Source: Pseudomonadota bacterium
Lineage (GTDB): Bacteria; Pseudomonadota; Gammaproteobacteria; CAMYNG01
DNA length: 6,346 bases
Reading direction: 5' to 3'
Assembly (NCBI GenBank): GCA_020347585.1
Contig: CP070733.1
Span: 1,334,771 to 1,341,116 of the forward strand
The notes under the pieces were generated by a model. The model searched no databases and had not been told where the DNA came from. It was given only the letters and a program-made list of their open reading frames with translations. The position numbers were made by a program, and so were the translations under genes. This document shows positions 1 to 6,346 of this stretch, in pieces. Within the stretch, counting starts at the first letter, position 1, and each line of letters opens with the position of its first letter.

Positions 1-1012
1 CCTGCTTCGCGCTTTTGAGGTCCTCAAGCAGCGCCTCGACCAGGAAGGATTGTTCGCCGTCAGCCAAAAGCAGGCGCTCCCGCCGCACCCTGCGTGTCTT
101 GGCGTCGTAACGTCACCGTCGGGCGCTGCAATTCACGACATACTGACCACGCTGCGCCGGCGATATACGGCGCTGCCGATCATTGTGTACCCCGTGCCGG
201 TGCAGGGCGCCGGCGCCGCAGAGCAGATCGCTGACGCCATTCGTAGCGCCTCACGGCGCAACGAGTGTGACGTGCTGATCGTGGCGCGCGGTGGTGGCTC
301 GCTCGAAGACTTGTGGGCGTTCAACGAGGAGGCCGTGGCACGCGCGATCCATGAATGCACCATCCCGGTGGTTACCGGCATCGGTCACGAGGTCGACTTT
401 ACCATTGCGGACTTCGTGGCTGATCAACGCGCGGCCACGCCTACCGCAGCGGCCGAACTGGTCAGCCCTGATCGTGACCAACTGCAGCAGGCAACTAGAC
501 GCTTGTTCGAGCGCCTGCAACGCGCGCTCACCCAACGGATCATCCAACAACGGCAAACCCTGGTTTGGCTCGAGAAGCGCGTTCAGCACCCCGGCCGGCG
601 CCTGCAACAGATCGCTCAACGGCTCGACGATCTCGAACTGCGCATGCGCAATGGGCATCGCAACCAGTGGCGCCACGCTGATGCACGGCTGGCAACTATG
701 CACGAAAGACTGCAGCGTCACAGCCCGGTGCACCGGGTGGCACGTACGGCAACGCACTGCAATGAACTCGAACGCCGCCTGCAAACGGCGATGACACGCT
801 ACCTCAAGGACCACCAAGCACAGCTGGGCTCTGCAGGACGCGCACTGGACGCGGTGAGCCCGCTGGCAACGCTGGGGCGAGGTTACGCCATCGTGACGGA
901 TTCGGCCAGCGGCGAGATACTACACAGCTCGGCGCAGGTTAATCAGGGCGACCGCATTGAGGCGCGTTTGCACGAAGGGCGCCTGCGCTGTCGCGTGGAT
1001 GAAGTGAAATGA
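1..1012 (+). CDS. xseA: Exodeoxyribonuclease VII large subunit, N-terminally truncated by window edge
   Basis: This is the catalytic large subunit of exonuclease VII, which with several copies of XseB degrades single-stranded DNA into oligonucleotides in the cytoplasm. The reading frame is already open at position 2 (LLRAFEVLKQRL), so the apparent TTG start at 50 is internal. Aligned from memory to the 456-residue E. coli protein, about 109 N-terminal residues (the OB-fold DNA-binding domain) lie outside the window. The catalytic core is intact: the Asp of AAIHDIL (codon 137-139), the Arg of RGGGSLEDLW (287-289), and the His and Asp of GHEVDFTIADF (386-388 and 395-397) keep the spacing of E. 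coli D155, R205, H238 and D241, reported as essential. A long Arg/Gln-rich helical region follows (about 470-840), which in the family forms the coiled coil that binds XseB. The conserved tail SPLATLGRGYAIV is at about 857-895. The stop overlaps the next start as ATGA. No xseB is visible. Identification is very secure. Confidence 0.97.
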   Translation, partial: LLRAFEVLKQRLDQEGLFAVSQKQALPPHPACLGVVTSPSGAAIHDILTTLRRRYTALPIIVYPVPVQGAGAAEQIADAIRSASRRNECDVLIVARGGGSLEDLWAFNEEAVARAIHECTIPVVTGIGHEVDFTIADFVADQRAATPTAAAELVSPDRDQLQQATRRLFERLQRALTQRIIQQRQTLVWLEKRVQHPGRRLQQIAQRLDDLELRMRNGHRNQWRHADARLATMHERLQRHSPVHRVARTATHCNELERRLQTAMTRYLKDHQAQLGSAGRALDAVSPLATLGRGYAIVTDSASGEILHSSAQVNQGDRIEARLHEGRLRCRVDEVK

Positions 1013-1866
1013 AAACTCGCGCCTGCTACCTGCGAGCGACGTCAGTAAAGCTGGCCGCGTTTGTAACTGCGTGGCTGGTTGCCGGGGCCGCGACTGCGAC
1101 ATTGCCGCGTGCCGACTCGGTGCCGGGCGGGATTGCCATCGTACCGCTGCCCGGCGCGACCGAATCACCCCCTGCAGTGTTTTACGGCAAGCGGCGTGTG
1201 CTAACGCGACGCAACGGCGCGCACTGGGAGGCCGTGGTGGGGGTCGCGTTGTCCGCCAAGCCAGGTATCCACCACGTCAGTTACGACAACGGCGATGGGC
1301 ACATGCAGCGCCAGGAGTTCTCCGTTGCGACACGCGAGTACGAAACGCAGCACATCACCATCAAGGACAAACGCAAGGTAGAGCCGTCGGCAGAGGATCT
1401 GCAGCGCATTCGCCGCGAAAAAAAGATCATCACCGGCGCACTGGCAACCTGGCGCGACACACCACGTGTTTCACTGGAGTTCTTGCAACCTCTGGACGGT
1501 CGCCTCAGCAGCCCGTTTGGACTGCGCCGCTTCTTCAATGGCAAACCGCGCAACCCGCACAGCGGCATCGACATCGCAGCCCCCGAAGGCACCCCGATCG
1601 TGGCACCGGCCGACGGGCGCATCCTCACCACGGGTGACTACTTTTTCAACGGCAACACCCTATTTATCGACCACGGCCAGGGACTGGTAACGATGTACTG
1701 TCACATGAGCCGCATCGACGTAAAGGACGGCCAAAGCGTCAAGCGCGGCGCTGTGGTAGGCGCGGTAGGCAAGACCGGGCGTGTCACCGGTCCGCACCTG
1801 CACTGGGGAGTCAGCCTCAACAACGCGCGCGTCGATCCGATGTTGTTTCTGCCTGCCGCGCCTTGA
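1009..1866 (+). CDS. Secreted M23 (LytM-type) zinc metallopeptidase, probable peptidoglycan endopeptidase
   Basis: This 285-residue protein is a probable periplasmic murein endopeptidase that cuts peptide cross-links. Residues 1-30 look like a Sec signal peptide: basic start (MKTR), hydrophobic stretch LAAFVTAWLVAGAA, and likely cleavage after ATA at residue 30. Residues 35-110 match the beta-rich N-terminal domain common in this family. A charged linker follows (about 118-140), then the M23 domain from about 160 to 282. All expected metal and catalytic residues are present: H184 and D188 in HSGID, H232 in YCHMS, and H263 and H265 in GPHLHWG. It should therefore be an active enzyme rather than a degenerate EnvC/NlpD-type activator. 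The ATG overlaps the xseA stop by four bases and no strong ribosome binding site precedes it, so translation is probably coupled to xseA. The family is clear; the exact bond cleaved and the orthologue name are not. Confidence 0.93.
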   Translation: MKTRACYLRATSVKLAAFVTAWLVAGAATATLPRADSVPGGIAIVPLPGATESPPAVFYGKRRVLTRRNGAHWEAVVGVALSAKPGIHHVSYDNGDGHMQRQEFSVATREYETQHITIKDKRKVEPSAEDLQRIRREKKIITGALATWRDTPRVSLEFLQPLDGRLSSPFGLRRFFNGKPRNPHSGIDIAAPEGTPIVAPADGRILTTGDYFFNGNTLFIDHGQGLVTMYCHMSRIDVKDGQSVKRGAVVGAVGKTGRVTGPHLHWGVSLNNARVDPMLFLPAAP

Positions 1867-1877
1867 GCTTCCAGCGG
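1867..1877. other. Eleven-base gap between convergent genes
   Basis: The M23 peptidase gene and the DUF839 gene end tail to tail with only this spacer between their stop codons (TGA at 1864-1866 and, on the - strand, TAG at 1880-1878). I see no GC-rich hairpin followed by a T run on either strand here. The nearby repeated AGCGGC is a direct repeat, not an inverted one. Transcripts may therefore end inside the opposing gene or through Rho. Confidence 0.6.
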
Positions 1878-3068
1878 CTAAAAGCGGCCGGTAACTTCAA
1901 AGGTAATGCCATCCTGCCAGCGCCCGGTGGTACCGCGCTGCGAGCTGAAATACAGGCGTGTGCCGGCCGGGTCGAATGCCGGCCCAGTCATTTCCGAGTC
2001 ATCATGGCCTGCCAGTTGCACCACCGGCACCAGTTGCCTGCCGGGGATAACGGCAACAATCTGCAGATCGCCGCCGTCCTCGGCCACCAGCACATCACCG
2101 GCCGGTGAAATCGTCACATTGTCGACGCCGGTGAGTACCTTTTGTTCGTGGTCCGTGTGATCGTAGAAAACACGGATGCGCTCCGCCGACACATCATAGG
2201 CCCAGACGCGGTCGTCACCCTTGGTGGTGAAGTACACGATACCTGCATGCCAGGCGATACCCTCGCCGCCGCGAAAACGCGAGGCGACAGCCACCTGTTT
2301 GCGTGTGGGCACGTGTTTCGCATCGGGGTCCGGCACCGCATGCCAGAGGATCCGGCCACCCTGCGCCTCGAGGACCTCCGCCACCTCGAGCGTACCGGTG
2401 GAAAGATCCGGATGGCCCAGCTTGTTGCGCCGCGCCGGCGTGAAGCGATACAGGCAACCGTTGGGCTTGTCCTCGGTGAGATACAGCTGACCCTGTCGCG
2501 GATCCACGGCCACCGCCTCGTGGGCGAACCGCCCGAGCAGGGGTCGAACGATGGGTTCCCGAAGCGCGAAAGGGTCGCACTCCCACACCTGGCCCCCGTC
2601 AACCTCCTCGCAGGACAGCCAGGTATTCCACGGCGTGGCGCCACCGCCGCAATTGCGGCTGGTACCGGTCAGTATCGAATACGCATCGGCCATGTTGCCG
2701 GCGGAATCGAAGCGCAACGCACCTGCCCCGCCGTTGCCATTTGGCATCTCGCTGTTGGATACGTAGATCCAGCCGCCGTCGTTACTGGCAAATGTCGCTC
2801 CGCCGTCCGGCGCCGCATGCCAGCGGTAGGCACTTTTCGGCAACGGCCGTATGCCCGAGCGGGCAACAACGCGCGAGCGAAATCCTACCGGTAACAGCAG
2901 GCCGTTCTCGTCGGGCCCCTGCAATGGGCCAAGGGCGGCGATGCCCCCGGCACGGGAATGTGCCAGGCGCAATCCACCGCCGATCGTAATGCCAAGTGCG
3001 GTGAGCACCGTGCCTCGCAGGAAGGCACGCCGTGAAATCACGAATGGCGTTAACCTTGTAATCGTCAA
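1878..3068 (-). CDS. Tat-exported DUF839 / PhoX-like beta-propeller protein
   Basis: This is a short member of the DUF839 (PhoX) family, predicted to be folded in the cytoplasm and exported by the Tat system. With the TTG start at 3068 it has 396 residues. The twin-arginine motif SRRAFLRG is at residues 12-19, followed by a hydrophobic stretch to about 32 and a possible cleavage site near SRA (38-40). Family signatures follow in order: TPWNTWLSCEE (about 145-155, with C153 at the place where, from memory, PhoX uses a Cys to bind iron), GRFAHEAVAVDP (179-190), YLTED (196-200), YFTTKGDDRVWAYD (279-292), GVDNVTISPAGDVLVAEDGG (314-333) and GTRLYFSSQRG (369-379). The family includes calcium- and iron-dependent phosphatases, but phosphatase activity is not proven for short members. 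The start is uncertain: the frame stays open to 3203, with an ATG at 3173 that would overlap der by 71 bases, and a GTG at 3041 would leave almost nothing before the twin arginines. Probably cotranscribed with der. Confidence 0.88.
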   Translation of the reverse strand: MTITRLTPFVISRRAFLRGTVLTALGITIGGGLRLAHSRAGGIAALGPLQGPDENGLLLPVGFRSRVVARSGIRPLPKSAYRWHAAPDGGATFASNDGGWIYVSNSEMPNGNGGAGALRFDSAGNMADAYSILTGTSRNCGGGATPWNTWLSCEEVDGGQVWECDPFALREPIVRPLLGRFAHEAVAVDPRQGQLYLTEDKPNGCLYRFTPARRNKLGHPDLSTGTLEVAEVLEAQGGRILWHAVPDPDAKHVPTRKQVAVASRFRGGEGIAWHAGIVYFTTKGDDRVWAYDVSAERIRVFYDHTDHEQKVLTGVDNVTISPAGDVLVAEDGGDLQIVAVIPGRQLVPVVQLAGHDDSEMTGPAFDPAGTRLYFSSQRGTTGRWQDGITFEVTGRF

Positions 3069-3070
3069 CT

Positions 3071-3080
3071 GCGGATCCGC
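3071..3080. repeat. Perfect 10-base palindrome before the DUF839 start
   Basis: GCGGATCCGC reads the same on both strands and sits between the candidate AGAGG ribosome binding site and the TTG start of the DUF839 gene. It has no loop, so it would not make a stable simple RNA hairpin. It could be chance in G+C-rich DNA or a small dimeric-protein site. Confidence 0.3.
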
Positions 3081-3084
3081 CTCT
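3080..3084 (-). promoter_or_regulatory. Candidate ribosome binding site for the TTG start of the DUF839 gene
   Basis: On the - strand AGAGG lies 11 bases before the TTG at 3068, in the short space after the der stop codon. The spacing is at the long end of the usual range. This is weak support for choosing that start. The rival ATG at 3173 is preceded by a purine run (AAGGGAAAGAAG) that is also explained by der coding sequence (Lys-Gly-Lys-Lys). Confidence 0.35.
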
Positions 3085-3102
3085 ATTAGTGGTTGATCCG
3101 AT

Positions 3103-4503
3103 TCAGCGTCGTCGGCTCTGCACGTGGCGTTTAAGCCGCTTCTTTCTTTGTACCTGGCGTCGCGTGAGTACATTCTTCTTTCCCTTGAACGGATTGTGGC
3201 CACTACGTAGCTCGAGACGCACCGGCGTACCCTCGAGCTTGAGATGCTTGCGAAAGGCGTTGATCAGATAACGCTGGTAGCTTTTCGGCAACGCCTCGGT
3301 CTGGTTGCCGTGAATCACAATCACCGGCGGGTTCTGCCCGCCCTGGTGCGCATAGCGCAGCTTGATGCGCCGCCCGCCGGAGAGCGGCGGGGCGTGTCCG
3401 GCGACGACATCTTCGAGCAGCCGCGTTAGCCGCGCGGTGGCAAAGTTCGCGGTCGCAGACCGGTAGGCGCCCTGCACCGAGCCGTATAGCTCACCCACGC
3501 CAGTGCCATGCAGCGCCGAAATAAAATGCAGGCGCGCAAAACTCACGAACTGCAGTTTCAATTCAATGTCGCGGCGTACCTTGTCGCGCTGATCGCGGTC
3601 CAGTCCGTCCCATTTGTTGACGGCGATCACCAGGGCACGCCCCGCATCGAGCACGAAACCGAGCAGCGTGGCGTCCTGTTCGCTAACACCCTCGCGCGCA
3701 TCGAGCACCATCACCACCACGTGGGCATCTTCGATGGCCTGCAATGCCTTGACGATACTGAATTTTTCGACGGCCGCGGTAACGCGTGCCCGGCGGCGCA
3801 CGCCGGCGGTATCGATCAGTGTGTATCGCACGCCATCGCGTTCGAACGGAACATAGATGCTATCGCGCGTGGTGCCTGGCATATCGAACGTGACCACGCG
3901 CTCCTCGCCGAGCATGCGATTGACAAGCGTGGACTTGCCGACGTTAGGCCGACCGATGATCGCCACCTTGATGCCGGTCTCTGTGGGCTCCTCTTCAACC
4001 GCTTCATCGGGCACGACAAGCGACGCGAGCACCGCGTCGATCAACGACCGCACGCCGCGGCCGTGCGACGCCGATACTGGCCAAGGATCGCCCATCCCCA
4101 GACTGAAAAAGTCCGCAACTACCAGTTCGGCGTCAAGGCCATCGATCTTGTTAACCACCAGGGTTACCGGCTTACCCGTGGCACGCAGCCGCCTGGCGAT
4201 GGCATCGTCATCGGCGTTGAGGCCGGCGCGGGCATCGACGATAAAAAATACGGCGTCGCTTTGCTCGATGGCCTGCCACGACTGGCTTACCATGAGGCTT
4301 TCGACACCCTCGTCCTCGCCACCCAGGCCGCCAGTGTCGACTACGATGTAGGCGCCGCTGCCCAGCTTACCCTCACCGAACTTGCGATCGCGCGTCAGAC
4401 CGGGCTGATCCGCAACCAGGGCATCGCGCGAGCGCGTCAGGCGATTGAACAAGGTCGATTTGCCGACGTTGGGTCGCCCTGCAAGTGCATTTACGGGTTT
4501 CAT
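3103..4503 (-). CDS. der: Ribosome assembly GTPase Der (EngA), double G-domain
   Basis: Der is an essential cytoplasmic GTPase needed for maturation of the 50S ribosomal subunit. The 466-residue protein has the family's diagnostic layout of two tandem G domains and a C-terminal KH-like domain. In G domain 1: GRPNVGKST (9-17), GLTRDR (35-40), DTGG (56-59), NKID (118-121) and SASHGRG (144-150). An acidic linker follows (about 166-176). In G domain 2: GRPNVGKST (184-192), PGTTRDS (209-215), DTAG (231-234), NKWD (296-299) and SALHG (329-333). The KH-like domain runs from about 350 to 440, with GHNPFKGKKN at 435-444 and a basic tail. I chose the ATG at 4503 because the family begins a few residues before the first G1 motif. 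The frame is open upstream to a TTG at 4566, but those 21 residues do not resemble Der. There is no clear Shine-Dalgarno sequence before the ATG. The N-terminus reads VNALAG where VIALVG is usual. Confidence 0.97.
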   Translation of the reverse strand: MKPVNALAGRPNVGKSTLFNRLTRSRDALVADQPGLTRDRKFGEGKLGSGAYIVVDTGGLGGEDEGVESLMVSQSWQAIEQSDAVFFIVDARAGLNADDDAIARRLRATGKPVTLVVNKIDGLDAELVVADFFSLGMGDPWPVSASHGRGVRSLIDAVLASLVVPDEAVEEEPTETGIKVAIIGRPNVGKSTLVNRMLGEERVVTFDMPGTTRDSIYVPFERDGVRYTLIDTAGVRRRARVTAAVEKFSIVKALQAIEDAHVVVMVLDAREGVSEQDATLLGFVLDAGRALVIAVNKWDGLDRDQRDKVRRDIELKLQFVSFARLHFISALHGTGVGELYGSVQGAYRSATANFATARLTRLLEDVVAGHAPPLSGGRRIKLRYAHQGGQNPPVIVIHGNQTEALPKSYQRYLINAFRKHLKLEGTPVRLELRSGHNPFKGKKNVLTRRQVQRKKRLKRHVQSRRR

Positions 4504-4586
4504 TAATAAGGTACAAACTCGAGCGGTTCGCGAAAAACCATTGGTGCTTGCCAAGCGCGTGCGCAAGGCAAAGTCGCCGCGCGGCT
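4504..4586 (-). other. Spacer between bamB and der
   Basis: This 83-base spacer separates the bamB stop from the der ATG. I see no clear sigma-70 promoter: a TTGGCA occurs on the - strand, but no good -10 box lies at the right distance. I also see no terminator; the inverted repeats present (GCTTG-G-CAAGC, and GGTT/AACC around TTTCGCG) are too short or have too small a loop. The purine-rich ribosome binding site expected just before der is absent; the bases before the ATG read ACCTTATTA. Confidence 0.5.
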
Positions 4587-5798
4587 TCAGGATTCCAGTA
4601 TAAACGCCGACAGGTTGCCGCGCCGGTCGATGGCAAACAGTGTTATGCCGCGCGTGAACGGCCGGGCGATAATGCTGCGCGCCTTGCCGAACACTGCTTC
4701 ATCAAAATCGCGCGGATCCTCTTCGTCGTCGCCGTCAGAGTCATCGTTGGGATTAAGGCGACTCCTCGCGGCAAGCCGCCCGTCGTCCAGATCGAGCCAG
4801 TGCAGGTAGCCATCGAAATCACCCACTACCAGGTATTTGTCGTGCAGTGCCGGACCGGTCAACTCGCGGCGCGCCAGCTGGTCCTGCTTCCAGACAGTGG
4901 CGCCGCTGCTGCGATCAACTGCCCAAACCTGGCCCTGCGCGTCGCTCACGTAGACATTCCTGCGGTCCAACGCCAGCGCCGAGTATGCAGACAGGTCGCG
5001 CACCCACAGTATTCGCCCCGTGTTGAACTGAACTGCCGCCACACGTCCCTGGTATGTCACAGCGTAGATAACGCCATCGCTCACCGCAGGCTCGCCATCG
5101 ATGTCGATGATACGCTCGAGTTCGGTGCGCCCACGCGCCACGGCGATTGGCGTCTCCCACAGCACCGTGCCGTCGGTCAACCCGAGCGCGATAACGTTGC
5201 CGCTGTCGAATCCACTGATGACGACATCACCCTCGATGACCGGGGCGGCGGTACCGCGCAGTGTCAGTACTGGCACGCTGCGCTGGTAGATCCAAAGGCG
5301 CTTGCCGGAAACAGCGTCGAGGCCGTAGAGCTTGCCGTCGACGGTGCGCGCCACGACCACGCCGCGTGCGCTGCGCGGTCGGGAGAGTACCTCGCTGGAA
5401 ACCGTGGCACGCCATAATTCCTTGCCGTTGGCCGGATCCAGGGCAATCACAGCGCCCTGACTGGTGCCAAGCAGTAGCCTGCCGTCGGCAAGGGTCAGTC
5501 CACCAGCCACCCGCTCGTTCAACTCCAAGCGCCAGAGAACGTCACGGGTCTTGAGGTCGAATACCAGCAGATTGCCGGCGTAATCCACTGTATAGCCGGT
5601 ATCCTCGCTAAATGCTGGGGTGAGCTTCAGCCACCTGTGGCCAGCGCCATCACCGGCCTGCAGCGTCCACGTACGTGTAACGAAAACCGGCTCCTCAAGC
5701 TTGACCAGTTCCGCTGGCGGCAGCACCGGCGATTTGGTGCTGCCGCACGCGCTGGCGAGCAGCACCGTGGCCACCAGAAATATGGTCGAACGAATCAT
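4587..5798 (-). CDS. bamB: Outer membrane assembly lipoprotein BamB
   Basis: BamB is the beta-propeller lipoprotein of the BAM complex, which folds beta-barrel proteins into the outer membrane. The 403-residue protein has a lipoprotein signal peptide (MIRSTIFLVATVLLASAC) with the lipidated Cys at 18. The next residue is Gly, not Asp, consistent with outer membrane sorting. The rest is a series of PQQ-like propeller repeats, each with a Gly-x-(Val/Leu)-x-Ala-(Leu/Val)-(Asp) strand and a Gly-x-x-(Leu/Val)-Trp turn, for example residues 115-129, 155-169, 286-303 and 329-341. Residues L178, L180, R181 (VLTLRG) and D232, D234 (IIDIDG) match, with identical spacing, E. coli L192, L194, R195 and D246, D248, reported to contact BamA. 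It is odd in carrying an acidic insertion at about 351-367 before the last strands; the E. coli protein (392 residues) has a short ordinary turn there. Its ATG overlaps the upstream stop by four bases (ATGA), so translation is probably coupled. Confidence 0.96.
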   Translation of the reverse strand: MIRSTIFLVATVLLASACGSTKSPVLPPAELVKLEEPVFVTRTWTLQAGDGAGHRWLKLTPAFSEDTGYTVDYAGNLLVFDLKTRDVLWRLELNERVAGGLTLADGRLLLGTSQGAVIALDPANGKELWRATVSSEVLSRPRSARGVVVARTVDGKLYGLDAVSGKRLWIYQRSVPVLTLRGTAAPVIEGDVVISGFDSGNVIALGLTDGTVLWETPIAVARGRTELERIIDIDGEPAVSDGVIYAVTYQGRVAAVQFNTGRILWVRDLSAYSALALDRRNVYVSDAQGQVWAVDRSSGATVWKQDQLARRELTGPALHDKYLVVGDFDGYLHWLDLDDGRLAARSRLNPNDDSDGDDEEDPRDFDEAVFGKARSIIARPFTRGITLFAIDRRGNLSAFILES

Positions 5799-6346
5799 TG
5801 GGCGCTCGTTGCGGGCTGCACAGCCGGAAGGTCATGCAGCTTCATCTCGATGAACTCGCGCCGCTGCGGGTTAAGCTGCGATCCATCGAGCGCAAGTTCG
5901 TAGGCCTTGCGTGCCTCGGCCTGCTTACCCTGCTGTGCGTAGATGTCACCGCGCACCTCATCATAGTCAGCCGCAAAACTCCCGGCGTCTGTGCCGCTCA
6001 CCAGGGCGAGCGCGAGGTCGGGTTTCTGTGTTGCAAGATAAACCCGCGCAAGGCGAAGGCGTGCCACGTGGCGGATGCCTTCCTGGTCGGCATTGTTGAT
6101 CACCCAGTCCAAGTGGCCGGCAGCATCTTCCAACTCACCGGTATCCACCTTGACCTTAGCCAGTGCCAGAGCCGCCAGGGCTGCGTAGGGTGTCGATTTG
6201 AAATCACTCACCAGTTCCTTGCCCTTTTCGAGCACTGTCGCACGGTCTGCGCTCCCGACGGCATCTTCGACTGCGGCGTACAGCAGCGACGCGTCCTGCG
6301 CTAGATCCGACCGGTATGCGATCCATCCGCGGTAGCCGGCAACCAC
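5795..6346 (-). CDS. yfgM: YfgM-like membrane-anchored TPR protein, N-terminus beyond window
   Basis: YfgM is a single-pass inner membrane protein with a periplasmic TPR domain. In E. coli it associates with the SecYEG translocon and the chaperone PpiD, and helps hand proteins to periplasmic folding factors. The 183 residues visible begin within or just after the transmembrane helix (GWIAYR, equivalent to the E. coli GWRYW). By comparison with the 206-residue E. coli protein, about 30 residues including the true start lie past position 6346; the GTG at the edge is not the start. Helical TPR-type repeats follow, with visible cores AALAALALAKVKVDTGEL (about 55-72), ARLRLARVYLATQKPDLALA (95-114) and GDIYAQQGKQAEARKAYELA (133-152). 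The end (FIEMKLHDL) resembles the E. coli end (MMQMKINNL). Position directly upstream of bamB, with an ATGA overlap, supports the call. Sequence identity to E. coli is modest, so the symbol rests on domain and gene order. Confidence 0.88.
   Translation of the reverse strand: MVAGYRGWIAYRSDLAQDASLLYAAVEDAVGSADRATVLEKGKELVSDFKSTPYAALAALALAKVKVDTGELEDAAGHLDWVINNADQEGIRHVARLRLARVYLATQKPDLALALVSGTDAGSFAADYDEVRGDIYAQQGKQAEARKAYELALDGSQLNPQRREFIEMKLHDLPAVQPATSAQ

Noticed and set aside
251..817. Open reading frame of 188 codons on the - strand opposite xseA
   Set aside because: It overlaps the catalytic core and coiled-coil region of XseA and has no family features.
1870..1890. Possible terminator hairpin at the convergent gene ends
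   Set aside because: The two AGCGGC copies run in the same direction, so they cannot pair as a stem.
2142..2894. Open reading frame of 250 codons on the + strand opposite the DUF839 gene
   Set aside because: The - strand frame carries the conserved DUF839 signatures across this region, and the + strand product shows no domain or plausible start signal.
3508..4506. Open reading frame of 332 codons on the + strand opposite der
   Set aside because: It lies wholly antisense to a strongly conserved Der protein. Its translation has no recognisable domain, and long antisense frames are expected in G+C-rich coding DNA.
4504..4566. N-terminal extension of Der to a TTG at 4566
   Set aside because: The extra 21 residues do not resemble Der, whose first G motif normally begins within about ten residues of the start. 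The ATG at 4503 fits the family.
4504..4586. Possible promoter or terminator hairpin between bamB and der
   Set aside because: TTGGCA has no matching -10 element, and the inverted repeats have stems of only four or five bases or loops too small to form.
4485..5417. Open reading frame of 310 codons on the + strand opposite bamB
   Set aside because: It is antisense to BamB, which carries clear family motifs throughout. The translation is unlike any family I recognise and has the composition of a shadow frame.

Overview
The window (about 60% G+C by eye) looks like chromosomal DNA of a gammaproteobacterium outside the enteric group. It holds six protein genes packed almost end to end: the 3' part of xseA and a complete M23 peptidase gene on the + strand, and, on the - strand, the 3' part of a yfgM-like gene, bamB, der and a DUF839/PhoX-like gene. 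As recalled, Escherichia coli has the same framework: xseA faces a yfgM-bamB-der cluster. Here the space between xseA and der, where E. coli has yfgJ, holds an M23 peptidase gene and a DUF839 gene instead. No RNA gene, CRISPR array, insertion sequence or attachment site was seen, and no gene-free stretch exceeds about 85 bases.

Positions 1-1012 encode the catalytic core and C-terminus of the exonuclease VII large subunit. The stop overlaps the start of the M23 peptidase gene (1009-1866) as ATGA. Eleven bases later comes the end of the DUF839 gene (1878 to about 3068, - strand), so the two transcription units converge tail to tail. Reading the - strand from the right edge, the order is yfgM-like (truncated at its N-terminus by the window edge), bamB (another ATGA overlap), an 83-base spacer, der, and about 34 bases later the DUF839 gene. 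The last four genes are probably one operon.

The themes are envelope biogenesis (YfgM-like periplasmic TPR protein, BamB outer membrane lipoprotein, secreted M23 endopeptidase), ribosome assembly (Der) and DNA repair (XseA). The Tat-targeted DUF839 protein has no obvious role in these. The region is largely conserved housekeeping DNA, and I found no convincing new system. The points most worth a second look are a calcium-loop-like acidic insertion in BamB, the Tat-dependent DUF839 gene at the end of the der cluster with an uncertain start, and the translational coupling of a cell-wall hydrolase to xseA.
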